From Rhodoferax sp. (GTDB lineage Bacteria; Pseudomonadota; Gammaproteobacteria; Burkholderiales; Burkholderiaceae_C): a stretch of DNA of 50,515 bases. Of this stretch, positions 15,268 to 26,264 are shown piece after piece. The first letter of the stretch is position 1. The number at the start of each line of letters is the position of its first letter. The translations under genes were made by a program, and so were the position numbers. The stretch covers positions 1-50,515 of the forward strand of contig JARLJH010000008.1 of assembly GCA_031291305.1 (NCBI GenBank), read 5' to 3'. The notes beneath the pieces are model-generated. The model was given only the letters and a program-made list of their open reading frames with translations. It made no database searches and was not told the origin of the DNA.

Positions 15268-15846
15268 ATGAACGAAAGTGAGAAAACAAGAAAGAGCCGT
15301 AACCCGCCAATGACAACCAGCGATGAACAGCCTTTATTGCGGGTGTTGGTCTGGGAAGCGACGCGGCGCGGTGAGACCTTGGCAACTTTGGCAAAGCAGC
15401 TGGGGGTGACCTATGAGCGCCTGGCTCAGTGGCGCCGCAATGAGGGTCTCATCTGCAATGCCCATCGCGACGTTCACGAACGTGCCGCGAGGTACCTAGG
15501 GTGGCCCACGGTGCTTGTGCTGACAATGGCTGGCACGGTCGGACTGCAGGATTTTGTCTGGCCAGGGCAGGGCTCACTCGACGCCCGGGTGGCAAGAGAA
15601 CTGGGGCGTTTGAGGCAGGACCCATTTCTGGGGGGCTTTGTGCCGGCCGAACTGGCCGTGGCAGCCCCTGCAGTGAAGCTATTTGTCATCTTTTTGACTC
15701 ACGAACTTGCCGGCGCCGCTGGTCGCGAAAACCAAAGTTACCACTGGCTGCGAGCCATGCAGCTAGCGGCAGCGGGTCATGCCGAAGCACAAGCAGAGAT
15801 GGACACGCTTCGGGCTATGGACAACAACGCTCCCGGGATTTTTTAG
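15268..15846 (+). CDS. Helix-turn-helix regulator, 192 aa
   Basis: Probable transcription regulator of the element. ATG 15268 is preceded by AAAGGAC at good spacing. After a short charged N-terminus, residues about 22-60 (LLRVLVWEATRRGETLATLAKQ and LGVTYERLAQWRRN) form a classic HTH with the second helix reading VTYERLAQWRR. The C-terminal part (about 85-190) is helical and alanine-rich, likely for dimerisation. The inverted repeat at 15154-15197 just upstream is the obvious candidate for autoregulation. A bidirectional terminator separates it from the converging integrase gene. Confidence 0.7.
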   Translation: MNESEKTRKSRNPPMTTSDEQPLLRVLVWEATRRGETLATLAKQLGVTYERLAQWRRNEGLICNAHRDVHERAARYLGWPTVLVLTMAGTVGLQDFVWPGQGSLDARVARELGRLRQDPFLGGFVPAELAVAAPAVKLFVIFLTHELAGAAGRENQSYHWLRAMQLAAAGHAEAQAEMDTLRAMDNNAPGIF

Positions 15847-15860
15847 GCAATCATTCATTC

Positions 15861-15894
15861 AAAAGCGCGCCCCTGTTTCCAGGCGCGCGCTTTT
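15861..15894. terminator. Bidirectional terminator between HTH gene and integrase
   Basis: AAAAGCGCGC (15861-15870) and GCGCGCTTTT (15885-15894) are perfect 10-bp arms with T runs on both strands, placed between two converging genes. Confidence 0.8.
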
Positions 15895-15948
15895 CATTGC
15901 TCAAACGGAACGAACCGGCCCCGAGGGGGCCTGCATTTCACTACCTGA

Positions 15949-17550
15949 TTAAGCGGCAAGGCGGGGGCGAAAGGCGATGACGTTGTTGGCTGTCGCTTGG
16001 GGTGCCGGCAAAGGACCGGCCGCTACTGTATCCAACGGGGCTTGAGTATTGATGACTTCCTTCATGGTCAATGAGCTGCCATTCTTCAAGCGACGTTGAC
16101 CACGATGAATTACCGTCTGACTCTGGTCGGCAAAGGCCGCGTCCAGCCGCTTGGCCAGGCTAGGCGTGCAAAGGTGGGTGTAGCGAAGCAGCATGCGGGT
16201 GTCGCGGTGCCCGCTGAACGCCTGCAGGTCAACCAACGAAAACCCGCCCGGCAGTTTGCCTCCTGCATCGGCCACCCGAGAAATCGCCTCATGCCTGAGG
16301 TCATGCACGTGCAGCTCGTCAACGTCCACCAGGCCAGCTTGCTTGCAGATGCGGTCCCAGGCGTTGCGCAGGGTGTCCAAGGTGATGGAAAACACCCTTT
16401 CAGCGTTGCGGGGAAGCTGCTGGAGCAGGGCGATGATGTCTTTGCGCAAGGGCAATTTGCGGGGCCGGCCATTCTTGGTTTCGGGAATGAACGCGGTCTG
16501 ATTGTCGAAGTCGATGTTGTCCCAGGTGAGAGACAGCGTTTCGCTGCGACGCGCACCGGTCATCAACTGGAACTGAATGAAGGTCTCCATCCAGGGAACA
16601 TGGGTGTAACTGGCTTGAGCCTCTTCACGGTGCTTGATGCGAGCTGCCTTGACGATGTTTTTGCGCTGGTAAGTGGTGGGAGACTGGCAGGAAGCAGCGC
16701 GTTCTTCGCCCGTGAGTTCTTCCAGCCGCAGTTCGATGGACTGCTGCGCATCCTCGTCGTAAGCGGCGCTGAGCAGTCGCTGCTCTTCATCAGCCTTAAG
16801 GCGGCGGTCGCGCTCGTTGAAGTACTTGGGGCGCCGTACACCGTCCATCGGGCTCTTGGCGACCGGGATGCGCCAGGTATCGATGGCCAGGCGGCACACT
16901 GCTGAAAAAATGTCAACCTCCCGGTCCACCGATGAAGCCGCAACGGCCTGGCAGCGGTCATCGATGTACTCATTGAAGTCTTCGGGCATCAGGGCGCCAA
17001 AGGACTTGCGAACAAAGCACGAGGTCACGCTCGGCGTGCGAATGCCTTTGCCAGAGGGTTTGGCAAATTTCTTGCTGGCATGGCTTGGGTGGGGGTTTTT
17101 GTGGTCGGCATAGGCTTTCGCGATGTCGACGCGCGCCAGGCCGGCATCTTCCAGGATGGCGTTGATGAGGTAGCCTTCGATTTCGAAGCCCTTGTGACGC
17201 GGTGAGATTTCGCGCAAGTAACGCGCCAGCAGGTCGGCGAAGGTTACCCGGAAACCTTGGGCATAGTCGATGAACAGGCTACGGTTTCGTTCTTCTTCAA
17301 TTTTCTGTTTGATGCCAACCGCTTCGCCCTCGGTCGACGCGTACAGGCATTGTTTCGGGTGGGCCCCCTCGCGGATGCGGATAGCAAAACTGTCGTCGGT
17401 GCGCGACAGCTTGGGCTTGTAGCCGCGGGAGTCCAAGTCAGCGAGATAGGCTTTGAGCGCGGGTTCGCGGTTGTAAGCGAAGGTTTGGGTGAGTTCGGGG
17501 GCCTTGTGTACCTCGACGACAAAACGGGACCGATTTTCGATAGATGCCAT
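15949..17550 (-). CDS. int: Tyrosine recombinase (integrase), 533 aa
   Basis: Catalyses site-specific integration and excision of the element. The start at 17550 has GGAG upstream. The N-terminal 230 residues contain arm-binding and core-binding segments. Catalytic residues: R334 (TGARRSE), H416-x-x-R419 (HDLRH), H448 (SGHRDT) and nucleophile Y457 (LLRYTHL). The catalytic domain has an insertion of about 40 residues rich in charged amino acids (about 265-315) between its first helices, making the protein longer than the usual 400 residues. A C-terminal tail of about 60 residues follows the active site. It is the gene closest to tRNA-Pro, which supports that tRNA as the integration site. Confidence 0.93.
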   Translation of the reverse strand: MASIENRSRFVVEVHKAPELTQTFAYNREPALKAYLADLDSRGYKPKLSRTDDSFAIRIREGAHPKQCLYASTEGEAVGIKQKIEEERNRSLFIDYAQGFRVTFADLLARYLREISPRHKGFEIEGYLINAILEDAGLARVDIAKAYADHKNPHPSHASKKFAKPSGKGIRTPSVTSCFVRKSFGALMPEDFNEYIDDRCQAVAASSVDREVDIFSAVCRLAIDTWRIPVAKSPMDGVRRPKYFNERDRRLKADEEQRLLSAAYDEDAQQSIELRLEELTGEERAASCQSPTTYQRKNIVKAARIKHREEAQASYTHVPWMETFIQFQLMTGARRSETLSLTWDNIDFDNQTAFIPETKNGRPRKLPLRKDIIALLQQLPRNAERVFSITLDTLRNAWDRICKQAGLVDVDELHVHDLRHEAISRVADAGGKLPGGFSLVDLQAFSGHRDTRMLLRYTHLCTPSLAKRLDAAFADQSQTVIHRGQRRLKNGSSLTMKEVINTQAPLDTVAAGPLPAPQATANNVIAFRPRLAA

Positions 17551-17633
17551 GACAAAACTCCATAAGTTTGGGAGTTATGTCTATGAACAGCGTTTAGCCT
17601 CGGTTGCGCAAAAGTGGCCCGAAACTACCGGTC

Positions 17634-17653
17634 TGCCACTAATTTGCCACTAA
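17634..17653. promoter_or_regulatory. Direct repeats TGCCACTAA, possible integrase arm sites
   Basis: TGCCACTAA occurs at 17634-17642 and 17645-17653, 11 bases apart, between the integrase start and tRNA-Pro. Short direct repeats at this place are typical of integrase arm-type binding sites. Function is inferred from position only. Confidence 0.4.
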
Positions 17654-17660
17654 CGGGCTC

Positions 17661-17693
17661 AAAAAACAACAAAGCCCCAACGAGTGGGGCTTT
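17661..17693 (-). terminator. Terminator downstream of tRNA-Pro
   Basis: On the minus strand AAAGCCCCA (17693-17685) pairs with TGGGGCTTT (17679-17671) around a 5-base loop and is followed by GTTGTTTTTT. It ends tRNA-Pro transcription and shields the integrase region. Confidence 0.85.
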
Positions 17694-17721
17694 GTAAGTC
17701 CTTGATTTACAAGGGGATTTT

Positions 17722-17798
<77 letters not shown>

Positions 17799-17819
17799 AA
17801 TTGTCTGACCGATGAATCG

Positions 17820-18827
17820 CTACGATTGCCGGTTCAAAAGCTGAGCCGCTAATTGTATCAAACAGCTTTTGTGCTCGCCATCTGGCAGTTGTTCGGCCGC
17901 AGCCATGGCGCGTGCAGCCTCGTCGCTGGCAGCCTTGCGGGCTACTTCTAGTGCGCCAGTGGCCTTGACGATGGCTACCACTTGATCGATGGCACTGACA
18001 TCGCCGTTTTCAATGGCATTCTTGACAATTTCGCGCTGCTCGTTGTTACCCCGTTGCATGGCTGCGATCAGAGGCAGGGTGGCTTTGCCTTCGCGCAGAT
18101 CGTCGCCCAAATTTTTGCCCATCACGGAGGCATCACCGGTGTAGTCCAGCACGTCGTCGATGACCTGGAAGGCTGTGCCCAATGCCTGCCCGTAGTGCGC
18201 GCAGGTAGCTTCAAGTTCAGGCGTGGCTCCGGCCAGAATCGCGCCAACGCGGGCGCTGGCTTCAAACAGTTTGGCAGTCTTAGAGCGAATCACCTGCAGG
18301 TAGCCAGCCTCGTCGAGCGCCGCGTTGTGCATGTTCATCAGCTGCATTACCTCACCCTCGGAGATGACGTTGGTGGCGTCTGACATCACCGCCATGATGG
18401 CCATGCTGCGCACGTCCACCATCATCTGGAAGGCTCGGGAATATAAAAAATCACCAACCAAAACACTGGCCGGGTTGCCAAAGGTGACATTGGCGGTGGC
18501 GTTGCCGCGGCGCAGGGATGATTCGTCAACCACATCGTCGTGCAACAATGTGGCGGTGTGGATAAATTCCACCACAGCGGCCAAGTTGAAGCGCTCGGCA
18601 CCCTTGAAGCCAAGCGCGCCACAAATCAGCAGCAGCAGAGCAGGGCGCAGCCGTTTGCCGCCCGCAGAAATGATGTAGTGTGACACTTGGCCCACCAGCG
18701 GCACACCCGAGTCCAGGCGTTGCTCGATAACCAGATCGACTTCACGCATGTCTGGCGCAATGACTGATAACAAAGATGAGGAGGGAGTGTTGGTAGCTTG
18801 CAAGGCGGATGACTCGGTAATGTGCAC
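17820..18827 (-). CDS. ispB: Octaprenyl diphosphate synthase, 335 aa
   Basis: Builds the octaprenyl side chain of ubiquinone by adding isopentenyl units. It is a trans-prenyltransferase with GGKRLRP (about 56-62), the first Asp-rich motif HDDVVD (96-101) and the second motif IDDVLDYTGD (about 219-228). Length fits the family. The N-terminal 25 residues look non-conserved and the true start may be downstream near the MREVDLVIEQRL segment. It is divergent from rplU, the common arrangement in proteobacteria. Confidence 0.93.
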   Translation of the reverse strand: MHITESSALQATNTPSSSLLSVIAPDMREVDLVIEQRLDSGVPLVGQVSHYIISAGGKRLRPALLLLICGALGFKGAERFNLAAVVEFIHTATLLHDDVVDESSLRRGNATANVTFGNPASVLVGDFLYSRAFQMMVDVRSMAIMAVMSDATNVISEGEVMQLMNMHNAALDEAGYLQVIRSKTAKLFEASARVGAILAGATPELEATCAHYGQALGTAFQVIDDVLDYTGDASVMGKNLGDDLREGKATLPLIAAMQRGNNEQREIVKNAIENGDVSAIDQVVAIVKATGALEVARKAASDEAARAMAAAEQLPDGEHKSCLIQLAAQLLNRQS

Positions 18828-18991
18828 AGATTATAGAAAGCTGCCTAACCCGACTCGACGCATTGGGTTAGGGAGTTGGTGATGTGTGCTGAGTGTGGTA
18901 TGAAAATTCCAGGTGCGAAAAACGCGTGACTGTGTCATAATAATCGGCTTCGCGAAAATCCGTTCGTGAAGATCTATACAAAGAGGTTCAT

Positions 18992-19303
18992 ATGTACGCG
19001 GTCATAAAAACCGGTGGCAAACAATATAGAGTTGCTGCTGGCGAAAAAATTAAAGTAGAACAGATTGCTGCGGACGTTGGCCAAGAGATTGTGTTTGACC
19101 AAGTTCTGGCAGTCGGTAGCGGCGCAGAGTTGAAGGTTGGCACGCCCTTGGTGTCCGGCGCAACGGTCAGTGTCACGGTGTTGGCACATGGTAAACACGA
19201 CAAGGTCAGCATTTTCAAAATGCGCCGTCGCAAGCACTATCAAAAGCGTCAAGGGCATCGCCAACAGTTCACCGAACTGTTGATCGGCGCGATTTCTGCA
19301 TAA
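18992..19303 (+). CDS. rplU: 50S ribosomal protein L21, 103 aa
   Basis: Large-subunit protein binding 23S r[17 protein letters not shown] at the N-terminus and [16 protein letters not shown] near the C-terminus are diagnostic for L21, and the length is standard. An AGAGG sequence precedes the start. It is followed after 12 bases by rpmA, its usual operon partner. Confidence 0.98.
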   Translation: MYAVIKTGGKQYRVAAGEKIKVEQIAADVGQEIVFDQVLAVGSGAELKVGTPLVSGATVSVTVLAHGKHDKVSIFKMRRRKHYQKRQGHRQQFTELLIGAISA

Positions 19304-19315
19304 GGAGCAAGAGTC

Positions 19316-19576
19316 ATGGCACACAAAAAAGGCGGCGGCTCAACGCGAAACGGGCGCGATTCCAAGCCCAAGATGCTCGGTGTGAAGTCCTACGGTGGTG
19401 AATTGGTCAGCGCTGGCTCGATCATTGTGCGCCAACGGGGCACCGAGTTTCACCCTGGCACCAATGTTGGCATCGGCAAAGATCACACGTTGTTTGCATT
19501 GGTTGACGGCAACGTTTCTTTTGCTGTCAAAGGCGCGCTGAATCGGCGTACCGTGAGCGTGACTGCAGTCGCTTAA
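19316..19576 (+). CDS. rpmA: 50S ribosomal protein L27, 86 aa
   Basis: Large-subunit protein whose N-terminus reaches the peptidyl-transferase centre. [16 protein letters not shown] is diagnostic, so the unprocessed, non-Firmicutes form is present. AAGGAG precedes the start. It is cotranscribed with rplU and followed by a strong terminator. Confidence 0.98.
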   Translation: MAHKKGGGSTRNGRDSKPKMLGVKSYGGELVSAGSIIVRQRGTEFHPGTNVGIGKDHTLFALVDGNVSFAVKGALNRRTVSVTAVA

Positions 19577-19600
19577 CCGGCTGGCAATCCCCCCAAAAAA

Positions 19601-19626
19601 CCCTGCGCGCAGCGCGGGGTTTTTTG
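19601..19626 (+). terminator. Terminator of rplU-rpmA
   Basis: CCCTGCGC pairs with GCGCGGGG (one T-G wobble) around GCA, followed by TTTTTTGTTTG. It lies 25 bases past the rpmA stop. Confidence 0.85.
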
Positions 19627-19693
19627 TTTGTGAAGCATTGCGTGACGCACCTTGGGCTGAGCTTAGCCAGACTAGCGCCTTGTCCACAACTAA

Positions 19694-20833
<1,140 letters not shown>

Positions 20834-20836
<3 letters not shown>

Positions 20837-20892
20837 AAACTATTTATTTGATAGTTGTTAACCCAGTATTTATGGGGGCTGGAGCCTGAAAA
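20834..20892 (+). repeat. Dispersed repeat copy 1 (obgE-proB gap)
   Basis: A copy of a short family repeat whose core reads AGCTRTTTRYNC....AAGGGCTAGAGGC with variations: here AAACTATTTATTTGATAG then TATGGGGGCTGGAGCC. It fills the obgE-proB gap and contains the GGAG that serves as the proB ribosome-binding site. Related copies are at 25712, 27436, 39527, 42595 and 50103. Confidence 0.6.
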
Positions 20893-22028
20893 TGCTTAAA
20901 GATTTTGACGCTTCCATCCTGCGGGATGCACGGCGCGTGGTGGTCAAGGTGGGCTCCAGCCTGGTCACCAACGAAGGCCGTGGTCTGGACGAGGCGGCCA
21001 TTGGCGAGTGGTGTCGTCAGATGTCGCTGCTGGTGGGGCAGGGTCGTGAAGTCATCATGGTCTCCAGCGGTGCGATTGCCGAAGGCATGAAACGCCTGCG
21101 CTGGACCACCCGCCCGCATGAAATTCATGAACTGCAAGCCGCCGCTGCCGTTGGGCAAATGGGTCTGGCGCAGATGTATGAGACCAAGCTGCGTGAAAAC
21201 GGGCTTGGTAGCGCCCAAGTGCTGCTGACCCACGCCGATTTGGCCGACCGTGAACGCTATTTGAATGCGCGCTCCACGTTGCTGACTCTGCTCAAGCTCG
21301 GTGTGCTGCCGGTCATCAACGAAAACGATACAGTCGTCAACGACGAAATCAAGTTTGGCGACAACGACACCTTGGGTGCCTTGGTGGCGAACCTGGTGGA
21401 AGCCGATGCGCTGGTGATCCTGACGGACCAAAAAGGGCTCTACACCGCCGACCCGCGCAAAGACCCTGCTGCGCAATTTGTGCATGTTGCGCAGGCGGGT
21501 GATGCCAAGCTGGAAGCCATGGCCGGTGGCGCGGGCTCCAGTCTGGGTCGCGGCGGCATGATCACCAAGATACTGGCGGCCAAGCGGGCCGCCGGCTCAG
21601 GCGCCTCTACAGTGATCGCCTGGGGGCGGGAGTCCGATGCGCTGTTGCGTCTGTGCCAGGGGGAATCCATTGGTACCTTGTTGATTGCGCCGACGCAGAA
21701 AACCCAGGCCCGCAAGCAATGGATCGCTGACCATCTTCAGATGAAGGGTTCCGTGACCGTGGATGCTGGTGCGGTGCAAAAACTGCGTAGCGATGGCTCC
21801 AGCCTGCTGCCCATCGGTATGACCGCTGTGGAAGGTGATTTTTCCCGGGGTGACGTGATTGCCATTCGCTCGGACGCCGGCACTGAGGTCGCACGTGGTT
21901 TGGCCAACTACGCCAGCGCCGAGGCACGGCTAATCTGTCGCAAACCATCCAATCAGTTTGAAAAATTGCTGGGATATTCAGCCGAGCCTGAAATGGTGCA
22001 CCGCGACAACATGGTGCTAAGTCGCTGA
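20892..22028 (+). CDS. proB: Glutamate 5-kinase, 378 aa
   Basis: First step of proline synthesis: phosphorylates glutamate at the gamma-carboxyl. The amino acid kinase domain has [11 protein letters not shown] (about 16-26), SSGAIAEGM and [17 protein letters not shown]; a C-terminal PUA domain (about 280-360, ending [16 protein letters not shown]) is present, as in E. coli ProB. Length is normal. The start follows a GGAG embedded in a dispersed repeat. proA is not in the window. Confidence 0.96.
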   Translation: MLKDFDASILRDARRVVVKVGSSLVTNEGRGLDEAAIGEWCRQMSLLVGQGREVIMVSSGAIAEGMKRLRWTTRPHEIHELQAAAAVGQMGLAQMYETKLRENGLGSAQVLLTHADLADRERYLNARSTLLTLLKLGVLPVINENDTVVNDEIKFGDNDTLGALVANLVEADALVILTDQKGLYTADPRKDPAAQFVHVAQAGDAKLEAMAGGAGSSLGRGGMITKILAAKRAAGSGASTVIAWGRESDALLRLCQGESIGTLLIAPTQKTQARKQWIADHLQMKGSVTVDAGAVQKLRSDGSSLLPIGMTAVEGDFSRGDVIAIRSDAGTEVARGLANYASAEARLICRKPSNQFEKLLGYSAEPEMVHRDNMVLSR

Positions 22029-22033
22029 AGCGG

Positions 22034-22549
22034 CTACTTTTTCAGCGCTTTGATGATGTCGGCGGTGGAACTGGCTGCAGTGGCCCGGCCATCGCACGCA
22101 GCCTGCCGGGCAAACACCCAGGCGTGTTTGGAAGGTAGGTTGTCGGTGAAGTCACGCCACGTTGGCTCTGCGACCATCGACCAAACACCCGTCCCACTGG
22201 CACGGGCATAGGTTTTGACCTCCCCTGTGGCGCAGCGGATGCCCTCATACATGGCGTTGACAGAGCCACTGGTGTTGCGCGTCACCACCACATATCGCAC
22301 GATGCCATCAGGCGTGATGGCCAGCGTGGCTGGGTCGATCCCCACCTTCAGCGTGACATAGGGGGGCATATCCAGTGGCAGCAGTTTGTCTGCGTTGAAA
22401 GCGGGCGGGGTGGGGGCGTTGGACTCCTTCCAGTCCGGATCGTCCGGTCCGACCTGTGCCTGAATTGGCATTGTCAATACCAGGGCTAGCGTCCCCAACA
22501 GCGTGTGCGCGCACCAGCGCGCGATGCGTCTCTTGTCAAGCATGTTCAT
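22034..22549 (-). CDS. CNP1-like family secreted protein, 171 aa
   Basis: Member of the betaproteobacterial CNP1-like family of unknown function. A signal peptide is clear: basic RRIARW, then the hydrophobic [16 protein letters not shown] with cleavage near residue 32. The mature part begins DDPDWKES, typical of the family, and carries VRYVVVTRN and two cysteines (about 104 and 150). The start overlaps the rppH end by 14 bases, so the two are cotranscribed and probably coupled. Confidence 0.85.
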   Translation of the reverse strand: MNMLDKRRIARWCAHTLLGTLALVLTMPIQAQVGPDDPDWKESNAPTPPAFNADKLLPLDMPPYVTLKVGIDPATLAITPDGIVRYVVVTRNTSGSVNAMYEGIRCATGEVKTYARASGTGVWSMVAEPTWRDFTDNLPSKHAWVFARQAACDGRATAASSTADIIKALKK

Positions 22550-23153
22550 TTCCAGTCTGTGGGTCGGGTTCCCAGCTTACCTCGGGCGTTGCATTCGTGT
22601 GGCCTTCGGTTGCATCATCGCCACCTGATTCGGAGCCGGTCGGGCGTACGCCCTGGCGCAAGAAACGGTTGCGATGGTCGTTGCGTGGCAGGAAGCGTGA
22701 CAACTCTGTCAGTGCCGTCACATACACCTCGCGCTTGAATTCAACCACAGCGTCCAGCGGCACCCAGTAATCATTCCAGCGCCAAGCGTCGAACTCCGGA
22801 TGGTCAGTGGCACGCAGATTCAAATCCCAGTCGTGCCCCACCAGTTGCAGCAGAAACCAGATCTGTTTCTGGCCCTTGTAAAAACCGCGCGAATCGCGGC
22901 GAATAAAACGGTCTGGCACCTCATAGCGCAACCAGTCACGGGTGCGGGCCACAATGCGCACATGCTCGCGCTGTAGCCCGACTTCTTCGTGCAGCTCCCG
23001 AATCATGGCCTGCTCCGGGGTTTCGCCCCGATCAATACCACCCTGCGGAAACTGCCAGGAGTGCGTACGGATACGTTTACCCCAAAACACCTGATTTTTC
23101 TGGTTGAGCAGGACGATGCCGACGTTCGGCCTAAAGCCGTCTCGGTCAAGCAT
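22536..23153 (-). CDS. rppH: RNA pyrophosphohydrolase, 205 aa
   Basis: Nudix hydrolase that removes pyrophosphate from 5' triphosphate mRNA and starts RNase E-dependent decay. The start is ATG 23153 ([15 protein letters not shown]), the conserved N-terminus. The Nudix box [20 protein letters not shown] is complete (about 40-60). SWQFPQGG and WRWNDYW are further family motifs. The C-terminal 50 residues are low-complexity and variable. Divergent from proS across 90 bases. Confidence 0.95.
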   Translation of the reverse strand: MLDRDGFRPNVGIVLLNQKNQVFWGKRIRTHSWQFPQGGIDRGETPEQAMIRELHEEVGLQREHVRIVARTRDWLRYEVPDRFIRRDSRGFYKGQKQIWFLLQLVGHDWDLNLRATDHPEFDAWRWNDYWVPLDAVVEFKREVYVTALTELSRFLPRNDHRNRFLRQGVRPTGSESGGDDATEGHTNATPEVSWEPDPQTGNEHA

Positions 23154-23243
23154 AATCAAACCCCAATTTTTAAATTGAGGCCATTATGCACAGCCTTTGC
23201 CGTGCATCAAGAGTGCCAACCCTGACTACCGACGAATCGCCCC

Positions 23244-24986
23244 ATGAAAGCCTCCCAATTCTTTATTTCCACTCTCAAAGAAGCCCCCGCCGACGCCGAG
23301 GTTGTCAGCCACAAGCTGATGATGCGCGCCGGCATGATCAAAAAACTGGGCGCCGGTATTTACACACTGATGCCCATGGGATTGCGCGTGGTGCACAAGG
23401 TGGAAGCCATCGTGCGCGAGGAAATGAACCGCGCCGGGGCTGTGGAACTGTCGATGCCCGTCGTACAACCGGCTGAACTCTGGCAGGAAACCGGGCGGTT
23501 CGAGAAGATGGGCCCGGAACTACTTCGCATCTCTGACCGCCACGGCAACGATTTTGTCGTGCAGCCGACCAGTGAGGAGGTCATCACCGACATCGCGCGC
23601 CAGGAAATCCGCAGCTACAAACAGTTGCCGAAAAATTTCTACCAGATCCAGACCAAATTCCGTGACGAGCGCCGTCCGCGCTTTGGCCTGATGCGTGGGC
23701 GCGAGTTCATCATGAAAGACGCCTACAGCTTTGACCGCGACCAAGACAGCGCCAAAGCCAGCTATCAGGTCATGGCCAAGGCCTATCGGCGCATTTTTGA
23801 CCGTTTTGGCCTGACCTACCGCGCCGTAGCGGCCGATAGTGGTGCCATCGGTGGTGATTTGAGCGAAGAATTCCAGGTGATTGCGGCGACGGGTGAAGAC
23901 GCGATCGTTTACTGCCCCAACAGTGATTACGCGGCCAATATGGAAAAAGCCGAGGCACTGGCACCGGCAGGCCCGCGTACCGCGGCCAGCCAGGTGATGA
24001 CGAAAACGCCGACACCCGGCAAAAGCACCTGTGCCGATGTGGCTGAACTGCTGGGCGTGCCTCTGCAGACCACGGTCAAATCGCTGGTGCTGGCCACCGA
24101 CACGGTCAATGAGAAGGGTGAAGTCGTTAAAACCCAGGTCTGGTTGTTGCTGCTCCGCGGTGACCATGACATGAACGAGGTCAAAGTGGGCAAATTGCCT
24201 AGCCTAGCCGCCTTCCGCTTTGCCTCCGTGCCCGAGATTGAAGAGCATTTTGGCTGCAAGCCGGGTTACCTGGGGCCGATGAACTTGCTCAAACCTGTGA
24301 AATTGGTTGTAGACCGCGAAGTGGCGGTCATGGCCGATTGGATTTGCGGTGCCAACGAGCCTGATTTCCACATCACAGGCGTCAACTGGGGCCGTGACCT
24401 GCCAGAGCCCGACATGGTGGCTGATCTGCGCAATGTCGTGGCGGGAGACGCGTCACCCGACGGCCAGGGCGTTCTGGCCATTGAGCGCGGTATCGAAGTG
24501 GGCCACGTGTTTTACCTGGGCACCAAATACAGCCAGGCCATGAAAGCCACGTTCCTGGATCAGAACGGTAAACCGCAGCTCATGGAAATGGGCTGCTACG
24601 GCATCGGCATCACGCGCTTGCCAGCGGCCGCCATCGAACAAAACCATGACGAACGCGGCATCATCTGGCCCGATGCGTTGGCACCGTTCACGGTGGTGAT
24701 TTGCCCGATCAATGCCGAGCGTTCACCCGAAGTCAAGGCCGCCTCTGAAGCGCTGTATGCCGAGCTGCTGGCAGCCGGTGTAGATGTGCTGCTGGATGAT
24801 CGTGGCGAGCGGCCGGGCGCGATGTTTGCCGACTGGGAGCTCATTGGTGTGCCGCACCGCGTCAACATTGGCGACCGCGCGCTCAAAGAAGGCAACGTGG
24901 AGTACCAGCACCGGCGCGATGCCGCCGCGACGGCAGTGCCATTGGCTGAGATCGCGGGTGTTTTGTTGGCGAAGTTGAAGGTTTGA
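23244..24986 (+). CDS. proS: Prolyl-tRNA synthetase, 580 aa
   Basis: Charges tRNA-Pro. Bacterial-type class II enzyme: motif 1 near residues 55-80 ([21 protein letters not shown]-like region), motif 2 [21 protein letters not shown] (about 137-157), the editing (INS) domain about 230-400, motif 3 near GIGITRL, and an anticodon-binding C-terminal domain. Length is normal for the INS-containing type. Its stop overlaps the possible TTG of the next frame. Confidence 0.97.
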   Translation: MKASQFFISTLKEAPADAEVVSHKLMMRAGMIKKLGAGIYTLMPMGLRVVHKVEAIVREEMNRAGAVELSMPVVQPAELWQETGRFEKMGPELLRISDRHGNDFVVQPTSEEVITDIARQEIRSYKQLPKNFYQIQTKFRDERRPRFGLMRGREFIMKDAYSFDRDQDSAKASYQVMAKAYRRIFDRFGLTYRAVAADSGAIGGDLSEEFQVIAATGEDAIVYCPNSDYAANMEKAEALAPAGPRTAASQVMTKTPTPGKSTCADVAELLGVPLQTTVKSLVLATDTVNEKGEVVKTQVWLLLLRGDHDMNEVKVGKLPSLAAFRFASVPEIEEHFGCKPGYLGPMNLLKPVKLVVDREVAVMADWICGANEPDFHITGVNWGRDLPEPDMVADLRNVVAGDASPDGQGVLAIERGIEVGHVFYLGTKYSQAMKATFLDQNGKPQLMEMGCYGIGITRLPAAAIEQNHDERGIIWPDALAPFTVVICPINAERSPEVKAASEALYAELLAAGVDVLLDDRGERPGAMFADWELIGVPHRVNIGDRALKEGNVEYQHRRDAAATAVPLAEIAGVLLAKLKV

Positions 24987-25060
24987 CCACCTTCAGTGCG
25001 AACAACTCGGGCACGTTACGGCAAGTCAGTGGTGACACCGCTGATCTTGTCCAGCCAGTG

Positions 25061-25702
25061 ATGCTTGACAAGCGGCGCAGTTTTTTGAAGAGTGTTTTAG
25101 GCCAGTGGCCCTTATTCACTGGTCTTAGTCTGCTATTGAATTCAAAGCCATCATGGGCCGGTGCGCAGATTGAGGAGCCGATGATTGACGCGGTGCGTAC
25201 CGCGCTGAGTTCGGCCATCGCGAATGCGGCGCCACCGATCCCGGAGTTTCCCGATACCGAGTCCCGCATCGCCTATTTGCGCTGGCTCGGTGCCATGAGT
25301 ACCCGGCTACGACGCAAAAAAGCGGACTTCACCACCCGCAAGGAGTTCCTGCAAACCGTTTGGTACGAGGCGCGCCGAGCTGGGCTGGAGGTGTCTCTGG
25401 TCCTGGGTTTGATTCAAGTGGAAAGCAACTTTCGCAAATTTGCCGTCAGCAATGTGGGCGCGCGTGGGTACATGCAGGTGATGCCGTTTTGGGTGCGTAC
25501 GCTGGGCGACGGCGACGCGGGCAAATTGTTTCACATGCAGACCAATCTGCGTTTTGGTTGCGTCATCCTGCGTCATTATCTGGACCGGGAAAATGGCAAC
25601 CTGTTTCTGGCGCTGGGTCGCTACAACGGCTCACGCGGCCAAGCAGCCTACCCGAATGCGGTTCTGGGGGCGCAAAAAGCCTGGGAATACAAGCTGCAGT
25701 GA
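25061..25702 (+). CDS. Lytic transglycosylase, SLT family, 213 aa
   Basis: Periplasmic enzyme cutting the glycan strands of peptidoglycan. I use ATG 25061; the frame can be extended to a TTG at 24983 overlapping proS. The N-terminus DKRRSFLKSVLG followed by a hydrophobic stretch and SWAGA matches a Tat signal (RRxFLK). The catalytic Glu is in GLIQVESNF, with GARGYMQVMPFW and ALGRYNGSRG further SLT motifs. Most relatives use Sec export, so the twin-arginine pattern is notable. Confidence 0.85.
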   Translation: MLDKRRSFLKSVLGQWPLFTGLSLLLNSKPSWAGAQIEEPMIDAVRTALSSAIANAAPPIPEFPDTESRIAYLRWLGAMSTRLRRKKADFTTRKEFLQTVWYEARRAGLEVSLVLGLIQVESNFRKFAVSNVGARGYMQVMPFWVRTLGDGDAGKLFHMQTNLRFGCVILRHYLDRENGNLFLALGRYNGSRGQAAYPNAVLGAQKAWEYKLQ

Positions 25703-25711
25703 CTTGCTTGA

Positions 25712-25770
25712 CGGAAAAAATGGCATCTAGCCCTTATTCTTAAAGGGCCCATAGCTCACAAAAATGTAGT
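25712..25770 (-). repeat. Dispersed repeat copy 2
   Basis: Minus-strand copy containing AAGGGCTAGATGCCATTTTTT and, upstream of it, GAGCTATGGG. It lies in the gap between the converging transglycosylase and grxD genes. Confidence 0.6.
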
Positions 25771-25830
25771 TGAAACAACGTGGATCGTGCAGCATGGCCT
25801 TAAGCCAAAGGCGCATCCCGTGGCGCGAGG

Positions 25831-26154
25831 TCAGCCTTGTTTGGCGAGCATGCCCTGCAGTTCACCGCTTTCATACATCTCCATCATGATGTCGGAGCCG
25901 CCAATGAACTCGCCTTTGATGTAGAGCTGGGGGATGGTTGGCCAGTTGCTGTAGTCCTTGATGCCAGCACGGATTTCAGCGTCTTCAAGCACGTTCACCG
26001 TGGCAATCGCCTTGGGTTCCACACCGCAGGCCTTGAGGATTTGTACGGCGCGCCCCGAAAAACCGCATTGCGGAAAACTGGCTGTGCCTTTCATGAACAG
26101 CACAATGTCATTGTGTTTGACCAGATCGTCGATGCGTTGTTGGGTGTCGCTCAT
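25831..26154 (-). CDS. grxD: Monothiol glutaredoxin, 107 aa
   Basis: Carries or inserts Fe-S clusters with glutathione. The start is ATG 26154 (MSDTQQRIDDLV), which gives the family length; an upstream extension is not conserved. The active site CGFS is in FPQCGFSGRA (about 30-34), with WPTIPQLYIKGEFIGGSDI the conserved cis-Pro and glutathione-binding region. Confidence 0.95.
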   Translation of the reverse strand: MSDTQQRIDDLVKHNDIVLFMKGTASFPQCGFSGRAVQILKACGVEPKAIATVNVLEDAEIRAGIKDYSNWPTIPQLYIKGEFIGGSDIMMEMYESGELQGMLAKQG

Positions 26155-26264
26155 GAGGTGATGTCCTTGGAAAAGATTGGCGGCGATTATTTCACTTTCA
26201 GCCGCGCCGCCGGATTGGATGGCCCTGATGTTAGCGAGGTTGTCAAATTCACGCAGGCCGCGAC

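Larger units (their letters stand above)
1..17721. mobile_element. Integrated accessory element (left end outside window)
   Basis: A continuous block of accessory genes abuts the 3' end of tRNA-Pro. The gene nearest the tRNA is a tyrosine recombinase, the usual arrangement for elements that insert into tRNA 3' ends. Cargo includes an HTH regulator, a primase-like replication protein, a type I restriction-modification set, a retron, unknown small genes and a giant structured RNA. No conjugation genes and no phage structural genes are visible, so a phage-satellite-like or plasmid-like integrative element fits better than a prophage or conjugative element; this is inference. No copy of the tRNA 3' end was found in 1-15,900, so the far attachment site is presumably outside the window. 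The dispersed host repeat seen in the other half was not found here. Confidence 0.75.

Noticed and set aside
15501-15980. 159-codon plus-strand frame over the HTH gene and terminator
   Set aside because: It runs through the HTH gene in another frame and through a strong terminator.
1-17721. Insertion sequences or transposases
   Set aside because: No transposase motif or IS-type terminal repeats were seen; the only recombinase is the integrase at 15949-17550.
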